This document shows positions 14,001 to 21,218 of a stretch of DNA of 21,218 nt, in pieces. The stretch is from a virus. Under the pieces are notes generated by a model. The model did no database searches. It was given only the letters and a program-made list of their open reading frames with translations, and was not told the DNA's origin. The stretch lies in IMG/VR virus record IMGVR_UViG_3300031775_000423, positions 1 to 21,218 of that record, one strand, 5' to 3'. A program made the translations under genes and the position numbers. Position 1 is the stretch's first letter, and each line of letters starts with the position of its first letter.

Positions 14001-15714
14001 CTTTCCCTTTTTTTGAACCCATATTAACTAATATATGTTCTTCACCTGTGTATCTTCCATATCTTGGGTTAGGGTCACGGATGTCTGATAATAATTCTCT
14101 TTGTCTAAGAACTTGAATATCTTTACTTTGTAATAAAGTCTTCATCTTATTATTAGTTTCTTTAGTTATTACTTGTCTCCATCCAGTTAATCCTAAAACT
14201 CCAAAGGTTTGTTCTAACCCTACATGATATTTACCAATTAGTTCTCCAAAATATTCTCCATAACTTTGAGTTGTAAGTTGACTCTTAGGTCCATCTGGAT
14301 TCATTTCATCAGCATATTCTTTTCTTAACTTAGCACTTCCACCAGCAGAATCTAATCCTTGTGCTATTCCTTTATCAAAATCATTTCTTAATTTACGAAG
14401 ATTATTAGTTAATGTCGGAGATGCATTATCTTTTAATACATCAACAAATTTTTGTGTAGGTTTTTGTATGAATGTTCTTAAGAACCATGTCATTGGACTT
14501 ATTGCTTTACTGCCAATCTCACCTATTTTATCAGAGGCTTCTTTCCAATCTAAAAAGTTTGTACTATCTTCTTCATTAAATTTATTATGGACAGTTGAAT
14601 TAGCTCTAGATTCTGTTTCATGTCTTGCAGCCTCTTCTTTACGAGGATTTGGTTTAGTCTCTTTAGTCTGTTTAGGTTGTTCAACATCATCAAATAAAGT
14701 TCCTTGTCTCGGCGATGGTTGTTCACTACCTATTTTATAAAATGGCTTTTCGCCTAGTGGACCTACAAATACATCTACATTACCTTCTGCAGCGAAATCA
14801 AATTCTTTTTGTAATGTTTTAGAATATGCAGGACCTGCTAAATATCTACCAGCTACCCCACCAATAGCACCACCAAATGCTCCACCCATTAACATTGACT
14901 TTGTTATTCTATCTGCTTCTATATCATCTTGAAGACCTAGATTAATATCAATATCTTGCATAAAATAATCATGTAGTCCTGTCCATGCAGCACCTTCTAC
15001 AGCACCTACTTTAGCAAATCTTCTAGCTGCTTCATACTTAACTGATTTCTCAGCTTGTTCTTTAGTCCATCTTTTAGTTCCTTGTTTAGCAAGTTCCTTT
15101 ACTCCTTTATTAATAGCAGCTTGTGATACAGCTCTAGCTGAAAGACCAAAGCCTAAAGAACTACCAGCACTAGGAAGTGCTAACAAAGCAGTAAGCCAGT
15201 TAAGAGGGTCAAGAAGAATATCACCACCTAAATCTTTTATTAAACCTACTCGTTCTTTCCAGTTTCCAATTTCAGCATTATTAAATCTATTTCTTAAATA
15301 TGAATAATCTTGTAAAGTTTGTTCATCCCATCTCTTCATCTCAGCAGCTCTTTGTGCAGCAGAAGATAAACTAAAATTAGCATCCCTTAGATATTCATAT
15401 ATGTTCTCATCACGATTAATACTTTCCATAAATCGTTCTGCTGTATCAGCAAACTCGTCATCGTTTTTAAGTTGGGTTAAAGTTATTTTATTACCTAAAG
15501 ATTCTAAAGGTCTACGAGAGCTTTTTTCTAATGAGCTCTCTATGACATCTATAGTATTAGTATCTTTAAGACTTCTATCTGGAATCTCAGGGACAAGAAA
15601 GTTATTATGTGCTTGTAACTTTCTTTCTTTTTCTAGTAGTTCTTCTTCTTTAGCTCGTTGCTGATTTCTTTTAATAGCTTCCCAAGTTAAACTACCTGCT
15701 CTTTGTAATGCCAT
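11020..15714 (-). CDS. Giant internal virion protein (1564 residues)
   Basis: A very long structural protein in the position of the T7 gp16-type internal core protein, which is ejected ahead of DNA and helps span the cell envelope. An N-terminal basic helix is followed by small-residue-rich hydrophobic stretches (about 165-205, and 275-292 GGAFGGAIGGVAGRYLAG) that could insert in membranes, then a Pro/Lys/Glu linker (about 330-370) and a long mixed helical region. The C-terminal part has a lysine/serine patch (SSGKSKKSKRKK) and a KEPDERIDKLTGKRYN segment that I recall from C-termini of marine podovirus internal proteins. No transglycosylase motif is visible here; that domain is encoded by the frameshifted gene upstream. 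An AAGGA site precedes the start at good spacing. Confidence 0.75.
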   Translation of the reverse strand: MALQRAGSLTWEAIKRNQQRAKEEELLEKERKLQAHNNFLVPEIPDRSLKDTNTIDVIESSLEKSSRRPLESLGNKITLTQLKNDDEFADTAERFMESINRDENIYEYLRDANFSLSSAAQRAAEMKRWDEQTLQDYSYLRNRFNNAEIGNWKERVGLIKDLGGDILLDPLNWLTALLALPSAGSSLGFGLSARAVSQAAINKGVKELAKQGTKRWTKEQAEKSVKYEAARRFAKVGAVEGAAWTGLHDYFMQDIDINLGLQDDIEADRITKSMLMGGAFGGAIGGVAGRYLAGPAYSKTLQKEFDFAAEGNVDVFVGPLGEKPFYKIGSEQPSPRQGTLFDDVEQPKQTKETKPNPRKEEAARHETESRANSTVHNKFNEEDSTNFLDWKEASDKIGEIGSKAISPMTWFLRTFIQKPTQKFVDVLKDNASPTLTNNLRKLRNDFDKGIAQGLDSAGGSAKLRKEYADEMNPDGPKSQLTTQSYGEYFGELIGKYHVGLEQTFGVLGLTGWRQVITKETNNKMKTLLQSKDIQVLRQRELLSDIRDPNPRYGRYTGEEHILVNMGSKKGKANWQKVEIGYNHNGIELDKKMYFGYTRLRGLYDDVYDRAKMEGLFKQGGPQRLGYFPRKFSHSAIQKNRVGLERQIVKANHANPSNEIETFKDFVQKVGDEWVDVGEAAHRASKGRDWNLFANLRETGSNSFEELAARKWFWDTLSKGQRKRISSSTEVKAWLKKNDYKGNEAWKQSWRYLVDKIDDKMDINTNINGVKTRISFGKESPYNYLTKKTNETVDLYEYARRLKARHIVDDMLNKRHVPYELQGLNKRYGESSGFLHTRVFNRIPDSSLDEFVDTDVMRVSQDYFNNASQILARSRYFGNNIDDLKKDIFEPIRRELESSGMSADEASKVTGDFMKMISRVTGVDQSHRNSWFARTPAGRRTGDILKLSQQMAHLPLATLSSITEPMILLTRDFSTDTAKTIGKSLVNEGGNIMSRTVRHVQMGRGKVLQGKRSLKHLGVEEDAGKYKISQVSDDDWFELYKTGLALEQTVMERIEGLAGEALHGSGMKSAQNFFFKSNLLTQWTRAVQLASYTTGKRIIRQHSRALATGRTDLGNKLSSGRRKLINEELRDLGIEPKEAATWWNNSLNKATGQFDENLSKGITGKFEIGEGKIFLQNAQFYQKMNRGGNRFAKEIILNPSVQEANRPLWFSNPNAQLLMQFAGYPTVFTNTILKKFARDIAKDGSRKEMYRTGKLLPTVFMMTAVAHVGNEIRSNGKAKIDYATGEEKPTRSVIMDAWRRWGGLGPFDYTARFADQRERGMGLPTEILKSIGGPLPQDVIDMIAYRKGFAEVGVSNLPYFQLYDIFFGEGTKAKLRKVARGSSGKSKKSKRKKDRYGFDKGGLVYNVPNVVKEPDERIDKLTGKRYNNNIAFLEDEEDRALKGQMEGLGLREPFVVGGLVQSLGKTVQKGVSRKSAVNLRTRYLDPEYLKTLKRKSSKAAESSKFNVRADDVYEMLTHGHITVKEARTLLRDYGYRRYTIEKIMRGFKDVDYKLGDDFVTWSDDL

Positions 15715-15716
15715 AT

Positions 15717-16478
15717 TTAGTCCTTATATCCCGGATAATATTTTAGTAAATTTCTTTCAATATTCTTATCCTTACCTAGTGCATATTTTATTTTTTTAAT
15801 AGGACCCATATTCTTATTTCCTGCATCAGTATGATGTGTTAATTCATAAATTCTTTTTGCAGCTAGGGCTTGCTCTTTAGAACCGGGAGCTGCACTATAA
15901 TAATTCCACATTAATTCAGTACCTAAACCATCTTGCTTTACACCATCTATAGAAACAGGTCGTTCTATTAAATTTGAGAAAGCTAATAAAGTCTGCGAAG
16001 TAGGAGATAATCTAAGAATATCTATTGCCTCTAATCCCTCTGACATTATTTCATCATATAATACCTGTACATCATTAGGTACTTCATAGTCTCCAAACTT
16101 AGAATTATTAACAAGTCTTACAACTGCTGTCTTAGTTGTTTCATCAGTAAATTGAAAAACTCCTTTTGCAGTTGAGTCAGGGTTGGTTGCAATAAGTGGA
16201 TTACTTTCACCACCACTTTCATTAGATGCAATAAAGCTTATTAGAGTATCAGTTGCTTTATTTGTTTTATCATTAAAAGGAATGGGAGCAAAGCCTGCAG
16301 AAACAAATACATTATTCATTCTCCTCTGGTAATTACTTAATTCCTCTCTAGTATTTTCATCGTATAGTGGAGTATTTTGGATATCTTGTCCAAATATATC
16401 ATCCTTAGTTACATTAGCCCATTTGTCAGGTGGTGTAAAAGGTAGAGAGCTAGTATCTCCTGTCTCTACCTTATCTAC
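15717..16478 (-). CDS. Lytic-transglycosylase domain, reached by -1 frameshift from the 717-residue gene
   Basis: This is the -1 frame continuation of the upstream virion gene. From G16478 it reads 53 codons (VDKVETGDTSS ... REELSNYQRR) and then the 200 residues beginning MNNVFVSAGF. There is no ATG, GTG or TTG in the first 53 codons, yet they look coding. The ATG at 16319 has its AGAGGAG only 1 nt upstream, too close for efficient initiation. Residues 25-70 after that Met resemble an SLT/lysozyme-like fold, with catalytic Glu34 in SNESGG, then NPL and STAKGVFQFT. In the fusion this Glu would be about residue 804 of 970. It would digest peptidoglycan during DNA entry, as the transglycosylase part of T7 gp16 does. 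A stand-alone 200-residue product from 16319 is the alternative. Confidence 0.75.
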   Translation of the reverse strand, partial: VDKVETGDTSSLPFTPPDKWANVTKDDIFGQDIQNTPLYDENTREELSNYQRRMNNVFVSAGFAPIPFNDKTNKATDTLISFIASNESGGESNPLIATNPDSTAKGVFQFTDETTKTAVVRLVNNSKFGDYEVPNDVQVLYDEIMSEGLEAIDILRLSPTSQTLLAFSNLIERPVSIDGVKQDGLGTELMWNYYSAAPGSKEQALAAKRIYELTHHTDAGNKNMGPIKKIKYALGKDKNIERNLLKYYPGYKD

Positions 16479-16496
16479 TTTTTTCCAGCAACCTCC
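16441..16496 (-). promoter_or_regulatory. Programmed -1 ribosomal frameshift signal
   Basis: Minus-strand elements in order: Shine-Dalgarno-like GGAGG (16496-16492), 7 nt, slippery heptamer A AAA AAG in frame (16484-16478), stop TAG (16477-16475) inside a 7-nt spacer TAGATAA, then an 8-bp perfect stem GGTAGAGA (16470-16463) with TCTCTACC (16448-16441) and a 14-nt loop. This is the same set of parts as the E. coli dnaX frameshift site: upstream SD, A AAA AAG and a downstream hairpin. The -1 frame entered at G16478 is open through to the transglycosylase stop at 15717. Confidence 0.88.
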
Positions 16497-18628
16497 GGAG
16501 CTTCAAGGCTCCCGTAGTCTTTAATCATTTTTATTCGGTTTAAATATTCGTTTCTACTACCTTGATTTTGAGTACTACCTAATGTCCTAGGTACTGACAC
16601 TTGTGGGAAATAATATGAGTCACTCCAATGATTGATATCAAGATTCATTGTTCCTCTTTTATTCATAACCTCTGACCATTTATCTACAGGCATATTATAA
16701 TCGGGTCCTAAGTCAGCACCAAATATTACTGCTCTAGCTGAATCATCTGCTAGCCATCTCTGATACTGATTAACATCCACAGTACCCATAATTGGATGAG
16801 GAATACTTTGAGTAAACTCATTATATATATCTACTAAATCAATCTGATTTTCTACCTCTAGATTACCAATATTCATAAGAGTAGTATGCCATACTTGAGC
16901 TTGTTTCTGAGGACTTAACTCACTCCAACCTCCACTACCATCTCCCTTAACATCATTATTTAAATGCCATCCCTTTTTATCTACATAAATATAATTATTT
17001 TCTGCGTGAGCCATTATATTATTATGAGTATTATAACCTCTAGGTACAGAATATTTATCAAATCTATCAACTGTGTCTGTTTCGAAATCATATCCTTCAT
17101 GAGCTTGAACTCCCTCACTATAGAAACCTTCTCGCATTAACATTCTAGAAGCTATTATTATTCTACCTTGTTCATCAGAAGCAAATCTATCATATTCTAC
17201 CATAGCAGATTCATCATTACTTTCGAATCCATTTAAAGTTCCTACCATATTACCATAGATTTGTCTGTATTTTTTCGGGTCTAATTCCATGGCTATAGCT
17301 AATTTAGCTGTGTCTGTATGGAATGCCTTTAGTTCAAGCTCACCTAAATCATCTGAATATCTGTCAGCTCTCCTCCAAATCATACGCCATCCTAAACCTT
17401 TATGAGTCTGATTTTCTCCTTCATAAGTAGGCACCGACATATGAACTAAAGCACTAGCTGTTATCTCTTCTCTGGTTCGATTTCCGTACAAAGCTTTATA
17501 TGTAAAGTTCTTAGCAGAAAGTAAACCTTGTTCTTTATAATCGTCATATTGTGTATATGGTGTATAATCTTCGTCTACTTGTAACTCTAATTCCAATAAA
17601 CTCTCTCGGCTTAATCCGGGTAAAGTATTACTTTCAAATTCTTGTAATCTATTATTAACACTATCATATACAACAGAAGATAAATTCATTTCAAATTTTC
17701 CTTCTAATGGGTCTCTATTAAATAACCAGTCTGCTTTACTTGAACTTTCAAACATATTAGGAGTTGTATCATCCTTCCAAGCTCCAAGCTTTCTAGCTCC
17801 ATCAATAACACCACCAATTAATCCTTTATCATAATTTTCAGTTCCCCATCTATCTATATAAGCTGCTTCTACTCTACTAACATCCATAGGAGTTATACCT
17901 TGTGCTCTACTTAAAAATTCTTCGGCAGATTTGTCCCTATCAGGACCTTTTAAATTAAATAATTCTAATCCGTTATCAATAAAATTTTCATATTGAGGTC
18001 TATAAGGTTCTCCTTCCTTAGCTACATTTTTATAATAATGATTAGCTATATCCATACCATGAAGTTCCAGTACCTTTTCATAATCTTTACTACCTACAAA
18101 TTCCTCATATCTACGAGGATTCATTTTCTTTTTTAATGCTTCATCAAATGGAGCACGAAACTGTAAGGCAATACTTCCTATTCTATCACTATCATGTAAG
18201 TAAGCACTCCTAACTTGTGATTCAGAAAGTTCTGATATATCTGTATCACCATAATAAAATTTTAATTCCTCTGGATTGTTTTTAAAATTTAAGTAATCTT
18301 GACCTTCCCATAGATTTAAATTATCGAAATCAACGAAATGTTTTACTGCTTCTGAATTAGTTCTAAATTGAGAAGCCTGAGCTTCATCATCACCTCTTTC
18401 CCATACTTTTTTTTCTTCTAATTCAGCTAATCTTCTTTTCTTAGCATCTTTAGTAATAGCTACACCTACACCAATTAATCCTAAAACATTTTGAATCCTT
18501 GCCTGCTTCTTAGCTTCTTTTGCTGCTTCTGCATTTAATCTAGCTTGTCTAGATAATAAGGAACTACCTATGTCTTCTAAAGACATATTATCCATATTCG
18601 AAACTAAATTTCCTATTTCATCTGCCAT
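16475..18628 (-). CDS. Internal virion protein, 717-residue frame-0 product (gp15-like size)
   Basis: A 717-residue, soluble, mostly helical protein in the structural block; I recognise no family by motif. The N-terminus is a basic/alanine-rich helix (SRQARLNAEAAKEAKKQAR, about 26-44) followed by a small hydrophobic patch (VLGLIGVGVAITK, 48-60). The rest is rich in Asp, Tyr, Trp and Glu. Size and place, just before the giant protein, resemble T7 gp15. AGAGGAG lies 6 nt before the ATG. Its end is exceptional: the final codons GGA AAA AAG TAG are a frameshift site that would append 253 residues with a lytic-transglycosylase domain, giving about 970 residues in a fraction of molecules. Confidence 0.8.
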   Translation of the reverse strand: MADEIGNLVSNMDNMSLEDIGSSLLSRQARLNAEAAKEAKKQARIQNVLGLIGVGVAITKDAKKRRLAELEEKKVWERGDDEAQASQFRTNSEAVKHFVDFDNLNLWEGQDYLNFKNNPEELKFYYGDTDISELSESQVRSAYLHDSDRIGSIALQFRAPFDEALKKKMNPRRYEEFVGSKDYEKVLELHGMDIANHYYKNVAKEGEPYRPQYENFIDNGLELFNLKGPDRDKSAEEFLSRAQGITPMDVSRVEAAYIDRWGTENYDKGLIGGVIDGARKLGAWKDDTTPNMFESSSKADWLFNRDPLEGKFEMNLSSVVYDSVNNRLQEFESNTLPGLSRESLLELELQVDEDYTPYTQYDDYKEQGLLSAKNFTYKALYGNRTREEITASALVHMSVPTYEGENQTHKGLGWRMIWRRADRYSDDLGELELKAFHTDTAKLAIAMELDPKKYRQIYGNMVGTLNGFESNDESAMVEYDRFASDEQGRIIIASRMLMREGFYSEGVQAHEGYDFETDTVDRFDKYSVPRGYNTHNNIMAHAENNYIYVDKKGWHLNNDVKGDGSGGWSELSPQKQAQVWHTTLMNIGNLEVENQIDLVDIYNEFTQSIPHPIMGTVDVNQYQRWLADDSARAVIFGADLGPDYNMPVDKWSEVMNKRGTMNLDINHWSDSYYFPQVSVPRTLGSTQNQGSRNEYLNRIKMIKDYGSLEAPEVAGKK

Positions 18629-18629
18629 C

Positions 18630-19262
18630 TTATTCTCCTCTGTCTAATAAACTTTTCATATCTCCAGTAGGTTTAGGTCTTTGTAATATACTCTGTTCTA
18701 CTTTTTCAACATTTAAATTATCTAATTGTGTTCTAATATCTTTACCAACAGCCATTGGATTTATATTTCCTTTAGGCATAAGCTTCTGTCTTCTTCTATT
18801 TAACATCTGCTCAGGTATTGGTCCAGCATTTCTAGGGTCAGTAGTAGGCATTCCGACATCATCATCATCAAAATCTCTATCGTTATCTTCGCCATCTACT
18901 ATAGGTCTAATACCTGATTTCTCAGCTATAGCCATTAATATAACCATAGTAGGTTCCATTAATTGCATTAACATATCTGGATTGAAAGCACCTTCTCTGA
19001 ATCCTTGAGTTAATAAAACTTCTGCAATAGTATTAACAGGAATTTTATTTATCATTAATTTTTGTACACTTTCTATTCTATCAGGATGTGTTAAGTCAAA
19101 AAATATTTTTTCTCTTGCATCTTTAACAGAAGTAAACTTAGGTGCTTCTTCCCAAGGTGCTCTGTTACTAGGGTCATTAGTTAAAGATTGTCCCGGAACA
19201 GGACCTTCAAACATATACTGTTCCATATCTGATGGAACTTGTTGTCTATCTATATTATCCAT
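18630..19262 (-). CDS. Virion-associated protein, unknown function (210 residues)
   Basis: This protein starts 8 nt inside the end of the preceding gene with a strong GGAGGAG site, and ends 1 nt before the next start. The N-terminal region has a proline-rich PVPGQSLTNDP and a NRAPWEEAPKF segment, then a helical part (about 45-120) with LLTQGFREGAFNPDMLMQLMEPT and VILMAIAEKSGI. After that comes an extremely acidic stretch, DNDRDFDDDDVG (about 126-137), and a basic tail. I recall similar PGQSLTNDP...PWE...NPD-M-M-L-EP proteins in marine phage structural clusters, but with no assigned function. A virion or assembly role is inferred from location. Confidence 0.65.
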   Translation of the reverse strand: MDNIDRQQVPSDMEQYMFEGPVPGQSLTNDPSNRAPWEEAPKFTSVKDAREKIFFDLTHPDRIESVQKLMINKIPVNTIAEVLLTQGFREGAFNPDMLMQLMEPTMVILMAIAEKSGIRPIVDGEDNDRDFDDDDVGMPTTDPRNAGPIPEQMLNRRRQKLMPKGNINPMAVGKDIRTQLDNLNVEKVEQSILQRPKPTGDMKSLLDRGE

Positions 19263-20430
19263 AACTTCTTTCTCCTCCAGAGATTATACCATTATATGAA
19301 TTTTGTAATAAAAACATTTGTTCTTGTGTTAAGTTTGTATTAAAATCTAAATAAGATACATTAGGTTCTACTGGTCTTTGTAAAACATTTTGAGCAACAT
19401 TACTAAAATATTTTGATTGTGCTTGTTTAGCATATTTTACAGCAGCTTCTTGAGCTTCTTCTTGCTGGAAGTATGCACTTGTAGCTACTTGAGCTGGAAC
19501 TACTTTTTTAGCTACTGTAAATTCTTTACTATCTCTAACATGCTCTCTCCAATTTGCTGAGCCTGATGGTTCCATAATTCCATGAGTACTACTATCTAAG
19601 AATGCAGGACCTCCTGTGTCAAGGGATGGATTATATCCTGTACTTCCTTTACCTGAATGATACCATTTCTGCTCTACTTCTTTATTCCATTTTCTTGAGT
19701 CTATCTTTAGTTTAGTTGGTTTAGTATATGATTGCTCTTTATAATTAGTAAAGGAATATCCATCACCAGCTTGAGCCTTTTCTAATTTTCCTACTTTCTT
19801 TAAATCTCTCATTTGTTTTCTACTTAAATCTCCAGATTCTAATAGAGTCTTACCCTCGTCAGTTCCCTGCATTATGTTGTTTAAAGAATCATCTTTAGCT
19901 ACTTTTAATTTATTTGCTTCTAACTTAGCGTTGCTTCTATTTATTGCTCTTTCATCTTTAGTCAAACCACCAGCCTTTCTACTACCTTTAGCATTTTTTA
20001 CATCTATAGTCGTGCCATCTACTACATATGATTTATCAGAACCTTCTATGAAGCCACCAGTTAAATTACTAATACCATCTCTAAGTGCACTACCGAATCC
20101 TCTCTCATTCATACCTGCCTTAGTAAAGGGTGCAGCAATACCATTTAATCCAGTTTCAACAGCGTCTGTAATTCTATTGAATACTTTACCTACACCATTT
20201 TTAACTGCACCTACAGTACTTGATACACCATCTGCTACAGTCTTTAAGAATCCTCCATCAGGGAGTCCTTGGAACCATTGTCCAATAGTAGGTACCACAA
20301 AAGATAATGCAATACTACCTAAAGGTCCTAGTTCAGCAAACTTTCCTGCTACTTTCTTTAAACCCTTTTTAAGTTTCTTGCCAACTTTTTTAAAGGCACT
20401 TCCTATTTTTTTACCTATTTTCTTTAACAT
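19255..20430 (-). CDS. Virion protein with lysine-rich amphipathic N-terminus (391 residues)
   Basis: The first 30 residues repeat a KK-hydrophobic-G pattern (KKIGKKIGSAF, KKVGKKLKKGLKK), a basic amphipathic helix like membrane-active peptides or nucleic-acid-binding tails. A hydrophobic segment follows (LGPLGSIALSFVVPTIGQWF, about 34-53), then glycine/valine-rich helices to about residue 115. The remainder is polar and largely disordered-looking, with a C-terminal alanine/glutamine helix (QQEEAQEAAVKYAKQAQS). No family is recognised. The position suggests an internal core or ejection protein; the N-terminus could act on the membrane or bind packaged DNA. It overlaps the next gene by 8 nt. 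Confidence 0.65.
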   Translation of the reverse strand: MLKKIGKKIGSAFKKVGKKLKKGLKKVAGKFAELGPLGSIALSFVVPTIGQWFQGLPDGGFLKTVADGVSSTVGAVKNGVGKVFNRITDAVETGLNGIAAPFTKAGMNERGFGSALRDGISNLTGGFIEGSDKSYVVDGTTIDVKNAKGSRKAGGLTKDERAINRSNAKLEANKLKVAKDDSLNNIMQGTDEGKTLLESGDLSRKQMRDLKKVGKLEKAQAGDGYSFTNYKEQSYTKPTKLKIDSRKWNKEVEQKWYHSGKGSTGYNPSLDTGGPAFLDSSTHGIMEPSGSANWREHVRDSKEFTVAKKVVPAQVATSAYFQQEEAQEAAVKYAKQAQSKYFSNVAQNVLQRPVEPNVSYLDFNTNLTQEQMFLLQNSYNGIISGGERSYG

Positions 20431-20445
20431 TATATTCTCCTTTAA

Positions 20446-21218
20446 TTAATCAACCCAAGCACTAAATAAATTATATAGAGCTGATATATTATCATCCCAT
20501 TTACCTTTTTCATTTACACCCTGCTCGTTTCCTAAAGCAGCTACGAGTAAGGAAGTCTTCCTTTGTTGGTCATTATCCCATCTCTTGAAATCAAAATCAG
20601 CTTCATCTCTTAGTTCTTGCCATAAGAAATTATTTGCTGATGCAGATAAATTAAAAGCGTTCTGAGCATTCTGTTGATTAACTGCATTAAAAGCAGCAGT
20701 ATCAGCAGTATTAGCTTTACGCCTCCAGTCAACAGTAGACTGTGCGATTACTGTATTTTGTTGTGCATTAAATTGGTCTCTTATAAATTCTTTCTCAGCA
20801 TTAAACTTAGAAACATCTGTAGCTAACTGAGCATCTAATGATGCAGCTTGTAAGTTATTACCAACTCTTCTAGCTTCGGCAGAATTATTACTAGTAGCAT
20901 TAAACTGCTTCATATTATTTTGAGCAGAAGCATTATACTGTTCCATATTAGCACCAAGTTGTTGCATGAATTGATTAACTTGATTCTCACTAGTAGCATT
21001 AAATTGTACAGCAGCATTCTGAGCAGACTGGTCTGACAGTAATCTCTGTTGTTGTAATTGAGTTTTTAAAACTCTAGATTGCTGGTCATTGTTTAGATTT
21101 GCCATATCATATTGTAAAAAGTTCTTAGCATTTTCTACTTGGACTCTTTCTCTAACACTTAGATTAGCAACATCTAATTGTGCTAATGATGTAGCTTCTT
21201 GAATAATAGATTGTTGTT
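20446..21218 (-). CDS. Internal virion protein with 11-residue repeats, partial (5' end outside window)
   Basis: The frame is open to the window edge, so the Met at 21105 is probably internal; 256 residues are visible. The protein is rich in Gln, Asn and Ala and predicted as long helices. Numbered from that Met, an aromatic/hydrophobic-N/D-A motif recurs with 11-residue spacing: F35-N-A, F46, Y57-N-A, F68-N-A, L90-D-A, F101-N-A, F112-N-A. Two more copies at 139 and 151 are out of strict phase. Such hendecads favour long, weakly right-handed coiled coils. It lies first in the visible structural block, matching T7 gp14-like internal proteins in place and composition, but homology cannot be claimed. 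It ends 15 nt before the 391-residue gene. Confidence 0.65.
   Translation of the reverse strand, partial: QQSIIQEATSLAQLDVANLSVRERVQVENAKNFLQYDMANLNNDQQSRVLKTQLQQQRLLSDQSAQNAAVQFNATSENQVNQFMQQLGANMEQYNASAQNNMKQFNATSNNSAEARRVGNNLQAASLDAQLATDVSKFNAEKEFIRDQFNAQQNTVIAQSTVDWRRKANTADTAAFNAVNQQNAQNAFNLSASANNFLWQELRDEADFDFKRWDNDQQRKTSLLVAALGNEQGVNEKGKWDDNISALYNLFSAWVD

Noticed and set aside
16244-16315. A 23-codon ORF (starting MYLFLQALLP) whose ATG (16312-16310) is well spaced from the AGAGGAG before the transglycosylase Met
   Set aside because: It lies wholly inside the transglycosylase ORF in another frame and is very short; the frameshift explains the region better. The good SD spacing is noted as a coincidence that should be kept in mind.
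15717-16319. Transglycosylase as an ordinary independent 200-residue gene
   Set aside because: Its SD is only 1 nt from the ATG, and 53 coding-like codons precede it in the same frame, entered exactly by a canonical -1 slippery site. Kept only as an alternative.
19874-20449. 191-codon plus-strand ORF opposite the lysine-rich virion gene
   Set aside because: It is antisense to a convincing gene in a tight minus-strand operon, is rich in Pro/Leu/Ser as expected from the complement, and has no sensible start signal.

Overview
The window looks like part of a lytic tailed-phage genome from an AT-rich marine lineage. The gene content and order suggest a podovirus-like phage of a streamlined alphaproteobacterium such as SAR11; this is inference, because no capsid, terminase, polymerase or integrase gene is in view. 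Support comes from phage-type class I ribonucleotide reductase genes, a DUF3310 gene, giant internal-virion-type proteins, a T4-type lysozyme with holin candidates, a phage small heat-shock gene, tight overlaps throughout, and no tRNA or rRNA genes.

Layout. Positions 2-4237 (plus strand) are a compact metabolic block: the end of a 2-oxoglutarate/Fe(II) oxygenase, a DUF3310 protein, nrdA, a small helical protein, nrdB, a TagD-like cytidylyltransferase and a small unknown protein. Positions 4238-4361 form the convergent boundary, with nested inverted repeats, a possible 35-codon ORF and a weak terminator. Everything to the right (21218 down to 4362) is on the minus strand and reads as one late operon: four internal-virion/structural genes, a 1564-residue giant protein, lysozyme, a 48-residue protein, a three-segment holin-like protein, a second membrane/coiled-coil protein, then CsgF, CsgG, a curlin-repeat protein, a FecR-domain protein, a CHASE2-adenylate cyclase and Hsp20.

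Two things stand out. First, the 717-residue virion gene ends in a textbook -1 programmed frameshift cassette: a GGAGG Shine-Dalgarno-like element, slippery A AAA AAG directly before the stop, a 7-nt spacer and an 8-bp stem. The -1 frame runs open for 53 codons with no usable start codon into a lytic-transglycosylase domain. The virus therefore probably makes both a 717-residue protein and a fusion of about 970 residues carrying the muralytic domain. Second, directly downstream of the lysis genes lies a curli-like cassette with the secretion pore (CsgG), its cap (CsgF), a putative secreted amyloid cargo with curlin-like repeats, and a FecR plus CHASE2-cyclase pair that looks like envelope sensing and cAMP signalling. 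The signal-peptide regions of these genes are nested in the 3' ends of their upstream neighbours.

The hsp20 gene has its own sigma70-type promoter inside the end of the cyclase gene. Its leader closely resembles a ROSE-type RNA thermometer around the ribosome-binding site. All function calls are from sequence reading alone; no database search was possible.
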